From contig SADC01000853.1 of assembly GCA_004194705.1 (NCBI GenBank), positions 1-64,000 on the forward strand: a DNA stretch of 64,000 nucleotides, in the 5' to 3' direction. The position numbers and the translations under genes are program-made. This DNA is from Ditylenchus dipsaci (taxonomy: Eukaryota > Nematoda > Chromadorea > Rhabditida > Anguinidae). The notes under the pieces were generated by a model. That model was given only the letters and a program-made list of their open reading frames with translations. It ran no database searches and was not told the origin of the DNA. The stretch's first letter is position 1. Every line of letters begins with the position of its first letter. Positions 24,401-33,400 of the stretch are shown here, in pieces.

Positions 24401-27400
24401 TGGTTTGGTTGGTCCCTCTGGATGGAGTTCTGAGCGATTATAAGTGGTGATGTAGAGCTTGCTGGTTCGAATCCACCTGGCCGAATACCTAATTTTTTTA
24501 TCATGATTTTGAGTGTTTGAGTGGTGTAGATGTCCATACACTCATCACCAAGGTTGCTGGTTCAAACCCCTCTGGATGCAATCAGTCCTGAGTAGAGGAC
24601 CTCCATTCACCAAATGTGCCTTTACCAAAAAAAATTTTACCAAAAGTTTTTTTTACCAAATGTGCCTTTTACCAAATATTTTTTTACCTTTTTCGGTACA
24701 CCCAAATTTTTTTCTACTGATGACTTTTATGTGAAAGATGGCAACACAAAAACTGGTGGTAGGATGATTTGGCGGCGGAATATTGACGGTGGAAATTTTG
24801 GCGTCGGAATATTTGGCGGCGGAAAATTTGACGGAATTTCGAGAGAGCCGTTATGCATGTTTGCTTTGCAATTCCGAGTTTTGGACACCAGATTCATGTC
24901 CAGCATGATCGGTTTGCTTAGAAAAATGCTCTTTAATCTTAAAAGGACGGTACTTTTTTATGCACCCAAATTACTTCTTTCTGCCCCCAAATTACTTTTT
25001 TCTGCCCCAAGTTTGAAATCCCCAAATTACTTTTTTCTGCCCCAAATTTTCAAAAAATGCCCCCAAATTTTTCTCTCTCATTGTTTTTAGTCAAAATTTC
25101 GCAGGAATTTAAATTTTCAGTCAAAAAGTAACTTGGATTAGTCAGAATCCCGCTCCGGAATGGCCAGAAGCCCCTGAAAATTGGTTTTTTGGGGGTTTAC
25201 TAAAGGGGGAGTAAACTTTTTGCAAAAATTCGATTGGGCGAATCAGAATTCTAGTCCGATCGGCTGAATCGCTCAGAATTTCACCCTGAACCATTCTCAA
25301 CCATCTTAAAACGCCCTAAACCATCCCAAACTGCTCCAGACCAGTATCTAACTACCCTAAATCAGTGCTTAGGGCGGTTTAAGATAGTTGAGAATGGTTC
25401 AGGGTGAAATTCTGAGCGATTCAGCCGATCAGACTAGAATTCTGATTCGCCCAATCGAATTTTTGCAAAAGTTTACTCCCCCTATAGCAAACCTCCAAAA
25501 AACCAATTTTCAGGGCTTCTGGCCATTCCGGAGCGGGATTCTGACCAATCCAAGTTACTTTTTGACTGAAAAATTTAAATTCCCGCGAAGTTTTGACTAA
25601 AAACGATAAGAGAGAAAATTTGGGGGAATTTTTTGAAAATTTGGGGGCAGAAAAAAGTAATTTGGGGATTTCAAACTTGGGGGCAGAAAAAAGTAATTTG
25701 GGGGCAGAAAGAAGTAATTTGGGGGCAGAAAAAGTACCGTCCAATCTTAAAAATCACTCATATTTCGAGTTCCACCCAAGACAACAAACATTTGAAATAA
25801 ATTTCTTTAAAGAATTTCTTTGGATGGTATTTTTTCTCACCGCAAAACACTTGAAAATCACCGAAAATTATTTTTTTCTCACCGCGATTTGATCTTCCCG
25901 CAAAATACTTTTTTCTCACCGCAAAATACTTTTTTCTCACCGCAAAATACTTTTTTCTCACCGCAAAATACTTTTTCCCCCGCAAACCTAATTTCTGTCC
26001 AAGACCAACCAAATTTTGCATAATTTTTCAAGAATTCAAATTTTTCAGCCTGAAAATGACTTGGATCGCTCAGAATCCCAGCCCGGAGTGGTCAGAAGCT
26101 CCTGAAAGTTGGTTTTTTGGAGGTTTACTAAAGGGGGGTAAACTTTTTGCGAAAATTCGATTGGGCGGATCAGAATTCCGGTCCGATCGGCTTAATCGCT
26201 CAGAATTTCAGGTTTATGACGGTTGGGAGTGGTTCAGGGCGGAATTCTGAGCGATTAAGCCGATCGGACCGGAATTCTGATCCGCCCAATCGAATTTTCG
26301 CAAAAAGTTCACCCCCCCCCCTTTAGTAAACCTCCAACAAAAAAGCAACTTTCAGGGCTTCTGGCCATTCCGGGTGGGATTCTGAGCGATCCAAGTCATT
26401 TTCAGGCTGAAAAATTTGAATTCTTGAAAAATTATGCAAAATTGGTTGGTCTTGGACAGAAATTAGGTTTGCGGGGGGAAAAAGTATTTTTGCGGTGAGA
26501 AAAAAGTATTTTGCGGTGAGAAAAAGTATTTTGCGGTGAGAAAAAAGTATTTTGCGGGATCAAATTGCGGTGAGAAAAAAATAATTTGCGGTGCATTCGC
26601 AGTGTATTTGCGGTGAGAAAAAAAATATTATCCAATTTCTTTTCTTAAAAAAATCGGCTGTAACGGTTTTGGAAAATTTATTTTTGGAAATAGTCGATTT
26701 TGGGAGCAGTCGATTTTGGGAGCAGTCGTTTTGGGAGCAGTCGATTTTGGGAGAATCATTTTGAAAAGTCTTCTTTTTGGGACAAATGAGTTCCGATAAT
26801 AACTATTTTCGGAATATTTTTTTCAAATTTACTTATTTGGAAAAATTTTCTTCGGAATTTACTGAGTAGGCAGAATAAATTGAGGATTTTTTCACTTTCG
26901 AAGAAATGGTTTAAAATTTTCTATTTGCGGAAACTTCCTGTTTTGCACACTTTATTTAGGTTGATCTTATTTATCGCTACTATTTGCTTGTCCGTCTAAT
27001 TTTTTTCTCAAGACCTATCGACTTATATTAAATTTTGGAGGACACCAATTTTTTTGACTTTCTATCTTTTTCAATGCAGAATGTGCTTGTGTTGACCACG
27101 AAACGGCTAATTCTTGACAGGTACTCAAACTTTAAGCAGGAAAAGCAAACAATCAAATAAACGTATGAAAATAAATACTGAAACGAAAACCTTTCGAAAT
27201 TCATTTAATCGCTTAAACAGCTTGGTCCGGTCTAATGCGAACAGTACCTCATCGGCTACACCTTCAGTAGCAGCGGAAAAAATAGAACAATTGTTTGCCT
27301 GCAAAGTTTATATTTTTTGACAGCCTTTGTTCAATGTGGAAATTGCCATTGGGTCAATGTCTGCCATTTTAAGGAGGGGGACAAGCCATTAAGGTTTTAA

Positions 27401-30400
27401 AGGCGGCCTCGGTGGCGCAGTGCATAAGCGTTTGTGTTTTTGGCCAAAAATAGTGTTGCAGCTTCGATCCCGCATGCATGCACTTACTTTTTTGGCAGGT
27501 TTGACCAGTTCTAGAGGTAATTTGGGTCGTTGATTCCGAATCTGGCGTCAAAAAAGTCTAATTACTTCTAAAACTAGTTAAACAAGCGAAAATAAATAGC
27601 CTGCCACCACGTGGCATCGAACCTGCAACACCATTTTGAGACAAAAAACACAAACGCTTACGCACTGCGCCACCGAGGCCACTTTTTTGAAACTTAAATG
27701 GCTTTTCCCCTCCTTTAAGCGCCCTGTCTATGATGACATCAACTTCTGTTTTGATAGAATCGGCTTCATGACGAACCAACAGGAAATTGGCTCGCTAATT
27801 CTTCTGGCTGTCCCTCTTCATCGCTTGAATTTCCAAAGACGTCAATTTCTTCTTCACTCTCACTGTTCATGATAGAACAACTAAGCCAATGTTTCAAATA
27901 ATAATAATAATACTTTTGAGAAAAATTGAGAGGTTACGACCTTCCAAAGTAGAACTACAAGAAATTATAGGTTTCCTTTTTTTCATATTCCAATCTGTTT
28001 TCATCGAAAACTGCAAATTTCTAGACTTTTTTCTTCAAAAAAATCTTTTCGCGAAATTTATTTCAACCAAAAAATGATTTTCCAAATCAAATTCTTCGAA
28101 AACAGACTTTTTCCAAATTGGCGCCCGAAAATCGACTGCTCCCAAAATCGACTGCTCCCAAAACCGACTGCTCCCAAAATCGACTGTTCCCAAAATCGAC
28201 TATTTCCAAAAAGAAATTTTCCAAAACGGTTACAGCCAAAAAAATCAGTTTGTTGAACTGATTTTTGTCTTGGGTGGAACTCGAAATATGAGTGATTTTT
28301 AAGACTTCAGTCCATTTTTCTAATCAAACCGACCATGCTGGACACGAATCTGGTGTTAAAAACTCGGAATTGCAAAGCAAACATGCATAACGGCTTTCTT
28401 GAAATTCCGCCAAATTTTCCTCCGCCAAATATTCCACCGTCAAATATTCCGTCGCCAAATCATCCTATCACCAAAAAATTGGCTAGTTTTTTTATTTGTC
28501 AAAGCTTATACATGGTTTTATTACTCTTTAAGTGGTCCGCCCTATTTCATTATGGTTCGCTCATCTCCGAGGAGATCTGTCTACCCACTCCATTCCTACT
28601 ACACATACACCAGAAATTTTCATGAATTACAAAAAAATCTGCAATAACTATTTTGTAGAAGAAATTAAAACAATATTTAGAGAAGTTAATCACATTCAAA
28701 CTTCTTACCGATTATTTACCATAAAGAATAAGAGTATTTGCGAAAAGATGCCATTGGCGAAAAGATGCAGTTGGCGAGACGATCTCACTGACGAAAGTTT
28801 CAGTGGCGAAACGATTACGTGTTTTCACTTATTTTAAAATAGTGTTTGAACGACTCCTAAGTAATTTTTATAAGCTTAAAACGATAAAAAAAGCTATTTT
28901 CTGACATTTTTCCACACAAAAAATGGATTTTTTTTAAATCTTTGGCCGAAATTCGGCTTTTTGCGTTGGTCCCCAAGGCAATCCAACCTGAAAGGGTACC
29001 TGGATACCTCAAAAAGATGGAATTTGAACATAGTTTTGTCAACTGGGGCCTACCGCATAAAGAAACTCTGGTATGCATACATTTTTATGCATCCAGAGTT
29101 ACTTTTGAGTGATTTGTGTCTAAGGCATGTGGGTGTGCGCATCTCAACTCCAAGCCCCCAAGCCCCCTTGAGAGTTAGAGATGCGCGCCCTCACTCACCT
29201 TAGACATGATTCCGAGCAAGACTCTTAATCAAAATGCATAAGAGACTCTTTTTGCCCAGCTCCAGTGACCAAAACGGGGTAGAATAACTCAATACAAGGT
29301 ATTTTGCCTTGGGTACCAAGGCAAAAAGTCAAGCTTTGGTCAAAAAAAATTTTCAAAAAATCCATTTTTTGTGTGGAAAAATGTAAGAAAATAACTTTTT
29401 TTATCGTTTTAAGCATATAAAATTACTTAGGAGTCGTTAAAACACTTTTTTAAATAAGTAAAACCCCCCAACCCGTCCCCAACAAGTTCCGTCGTCAAAT
29501 CAAGGTTTTGTTTTTAGAGTCAAAAATTTTAGGTTTTCGAAAAAACAATATGCAAAGTTGGAATTCTCGCGACACACATTGGGACACACTGTTAAAACAG
29601 AACTGGTAGAACACTTAAAAAATCACAGTAAAAAGGAATTGCAGTCAGGATTGTTCTAACGCCGGCGTTTAATTTTTTTAACGCCGTATAAACGCCGGCG
29701 TTTAAAAGGCGTTACGCCGCAATAAAAACAAACGCCGGCGTTTAAGACGCCGGCTGCCCGGCGTTAAAACAATCCTGATTGCAGGCAGTTAAATCTAGGT
29801 AGAGCGCCAAAAAAAACATGTCAACACATGCTAAGCTTACCTTCAATGTCCCTTTTCAAAAAGTCAAATGGCTCGCTCTGGTACATCTCCACGTCCTCAT
29901 TGCGCAGGGAAAGATTCTTGATGATTACATTCTCACAGATGGCTGACAGCACAGATTCTGATTGGAAGTGGTGGCATACTGCGGACGTTGAGATATGGCT
30001 GAAAGGAAGCCTAGGGCAGCATTCACCAGGGAATCGTACCTGTAAAATAAGAGATTCAATTGAAGTTGCAATTAATTAAAGCTATTACCTGATCCGGCTA
30101 TCGATTTCGACAAGCAACTGCCAGATCACTTCAATGAATGACTGTGTGTAATCACCAAAACAGTCTTCGTAGCGCTGGGAGAACAGCGTGGTGATTTCGC
30201 AGATGACGCATTTGAGTTTGTCCAGAGCATTGGCTTCACTATCATCGGCTATTTCTTCAATGGAGGGCAGTTTCATTTTCAGCAATTGCAAGTTGCCATT
30301 CATCCAGGAAGTTAGGTTGTCCTGCAAAAGAGCATTTTAAAAGTGGTGTACCCTTGACTACTATGCGCTAGAAAGCCAAAATTTCCCAGAACTCAATTAT

Positions 30401-33400
30401 ACCTCAAAATATTCGGGCAAATCCTGGGAGACAAGTGAGTGATAGATCTTCAGTGACAACAGCACTATGTCAAGCCAAGATAGACGGTCTCGAGTGCTCA
30501 TGGTGTCTGCAGCATTTTCAGCTGGCATGTATAGTAGCATTTTAGAGTATAACTGAGTCAGAGGTTCGGCTACCTGTAAAAGCAAAATTTTAATATATCC
30601 CTCAAAACCATGAATTGACATACCGCTTTAAGCACAAAATTGATCTCGGTCCACAACTTATTGGACTTCATCTCATGCCTGTATCGCTTCACTAGCTCCT
30701 CTAGAGTAGACAGCGCTGTTACCAGTTTATCAAAGTCGGCGGCCGAAGTCAGGCATTCGCCAATTACCTCTATTAAGCGAGGCCACTTCTCTGGGAAGTC
30801 ATATTTGCCAATTAAGCACACAGTTGCTGACATCTGAAAATTAAAACCAGTAAATCAATTTAATTGATTAGGATATCAATCAACCTGTCGGCGGTAAATA
30901 GTTGGCAGCTCGAACAGCGACTCAAGAATGGCCTTGCGGAGTTCTTCCCGCTCATCTTCTAACAAAGGGCACTGCCTTCACCAGACTAAAGCTTGGGTTG
31001 TGAAAATGGAAGAGAGATAACAGTTTTTCTGTTTTTACCAGTTCTCACGAACAAAATTTTTAAGAACCAGTGAAGCAGCCATTCTAATTTCGGGTGACAC
31101 CTGCTCACTTCGAATCAAATGTAGAAAGGCTACCGCCACACCTGTAAACCGAAAATAGTTGAAGTGATTAAGGCTTAAAATAATTATTTAAAAGAGAAGT
31201 TCTGTAATTTTGTAGTTTGTTCAGACCCCTCTTAAAATTGTAAATTAATTGTTTGGGATCAAATGAAAGCCTACGCTGAGTACGATAACACCGAATTCCA
31301 CTAATTTTCCTCACTAATTAGCCGAGCTGTGGCCTCCCGAAGTTTGGTACTCAGAAAAACCAGTACATTTCTTATAATAATTTATACTTAGTGAAAATAT
31401 GATTATGTACACTCGTTTAAAAACTTATTCGACGTAGAATGACCTGCTCTTTCTAACAAATACGAAAAATCCATAGTCTGTAAAAAAATTTGGCGTAAAA
31501 AGTATGTTTTTTAAAAAATCAGCATTTTTAGAACACCAGTTTTCGGCGAAAAAACCGCTATAAACCGCTTTGCAATTTGTTTGTTTTACAGATTAACCGT
31601 AATGACATGTGACTGGAAAAACGTTTCTGCTTGTAATGGATAGAAAAGTTTCAAGAAGTGGAAGCAAAAGAATACAAGGATGATTAGTACTATACAGTCA
31701 AACCTCGATAAACCGCCACCCCAGAAAGTTCGTTCCAGTCTTGGGTGTGACACTTTTTTATCCCGATTTCTGAACTTTTTTGGTGGTTCTGTTTTTACAA
31801 TCTGGTTGCAAATATCGTGAGGATTCCGCTTTTTGAAAATAGGGTGGCGGTTTATCGAGTTTTTACTTTTTTAGAGAGAAAATTTTCATCTTTTTAAAAA
31901 ACGATCGGCAAAATCGGATTCCTCACGATATTTGCAACCAGATTGTTAAAACAGAACCACCAAAAAAGTTCAGAAATCGGGCTAAACAAAGTATCGGACC
32001 CAAGGCTGGAACGAACTTTTTGGGGTGGCGGTTTATCGAGGTTTGACTGTAGTAAAGACATAAAATATTAGCTCTCATGGCATAGAGCCTCTTCTAGGCT
32101 AACATAGGCACTTTTAATAGCAGCGGGCAGTAAAAATCCAAAAACAGCCACTTTTAAGCGTAACGGGCAGTTTTTAACAAAAGCGGGCAGAAAAAATATA
32201 AAGCGGGTACTTTGTAGCAAAAACGGGCACCTTCATATAAAAGCGGGCAGAAAAATAAAAAGCGGGCATATTTAAACAAAGCGGGCACTTTCGAGCAAAA
32301 GCGGGCAAAAAAGCTGAAACCGGGCACATTCGAGCAAAAACGGGCACTTTCGAGCAAAGCGGGCAGAAAAAATCTTTTTTAACATAAACTCAAAAAAGCG
32401 GGAAGAAAAAGGCTGAAAGCGGGCAGAAAAAAGCCAGAAGCGGGCAGAAAAAAGTCGTCCGTTATAGATTTATGCTTAAAGGGCCTGACCTCTTCCTACT
32501 CGGTGGTCCCCCGCCAATTCAAAAATTTCCCTTGATCATTGGACTTCTGTACGGATTTTTCCGCCACGTTTCTAACAAAACTAGGCCTGAAATCAAATTT
32601 TAGGCTTAGTTTTGTTAGAAACCTAGCGGAAAAATCCGTACAGAAGTCCAATGATCAAGGAAAATTTTTGAATTGGCGGGGACCACCGATTAGGAAGAGG
32701 TCAGGCCCTTTAAAGGGGAGGGAAAAGCTACTTAGGTTTGAAAAAGTGGCCTCCATGGCGCAGTGCGTAAGCGTTTGCGTTTTTTGCCCCAAAATAGTGT
32801 TGCAGGTTCGATCCCACGTGGTGGCATATAATTTATTTTGGCTTGTTTGACCAGTTCTAGGGGCAATTTGGGTCGCTGATTCCGAATCTGGCGTCAAAAA
32901 AGTTTAATCATCTTAAATAACTCGTCAAACAATCCAAAATAAATAGCATGCCACCACGTGAGATCGAACCTGAACACCATTTTTGGGCGAAAAACGCAAG
33001 CGCTTACGCACTGCGCCACCGAGGCCACTTTTTCAAGCCTAAGTAGCTTCTCCCCTCCTTTAAGAGTATCTACTTCGGGTTTAGGGGTTCGGTAGTTAAA
33101 ATGGCAATTTCGGCCTTATTAAACCCATCCTCACTGCTGTAGTCGTTCCTGTCACTCATGATTCGGATAGATACCAAAGTAATTGTAATAAGATACAGTA
33201 ACAAAAGTAACGAAAAATAAATTATAAAGTTCAAAGGGTAGCTATAAAGGGTTAAGGGTTTTGGAACATGAAAAACGTGAAAAAATTTGATCCAAGTGGA
33301 CGACCACTTGGTTTTAATGGTACACACCAGGGCTGCGTCGGAACCGGAATTCGGAATCCGGAACTCAATAAGTATCGGAATTCGGATTTCGGAATTCCGT

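Larger units (their letters stand above)
24760..28480. repeat. Outer fold-back enclosing copies 2 and 3
   Basis: Arms 24760-24935 and 28310-28475 (ATTCGTGTCCAGCATG-type sequence, AATTCCGAGTTTT, GGCGGCGGAATATT). Second-level arms CAATCGACTGCTCCCAAAA at 28120-28200 pair with 26690-26765. The 27370-27719 palindrome lies inside. Confidence 0.6.
21538..29840 (-). other. CSE1L intron 7 (8.3 kb)
   Basis: Filled by the chimeric pogo-like element, the 22280-22516 ORF, the 23047 MITE, inverted tRNA-like halves (24000-24110 minus, 24415-24480 plus) and the nested fold-backs to 28.5 kb. 23160-23990 and 26760-27110 show no gene. Confidence 0.5.

Noticed and set aside
24614..25892. ORFs with repeated SAPKLL and SNLGAEK motifs
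   Set aside because: Minisatellite skirts of fold-backs; the same repeat is open on both strands.
28532..28837. 101-residue plus-strand ORF
   Set aside because: Low-complexity, repeat-derived GGCGAAA units at its end; no family resemblance.
32750..32826. Possible functional tRNA gene
   Set aside because: A- and B-box-like sequences are present but the spacing, acceptor stem and anticodon arm do not form a convincing cloverleaf, and it sits in a repeated palindrome.
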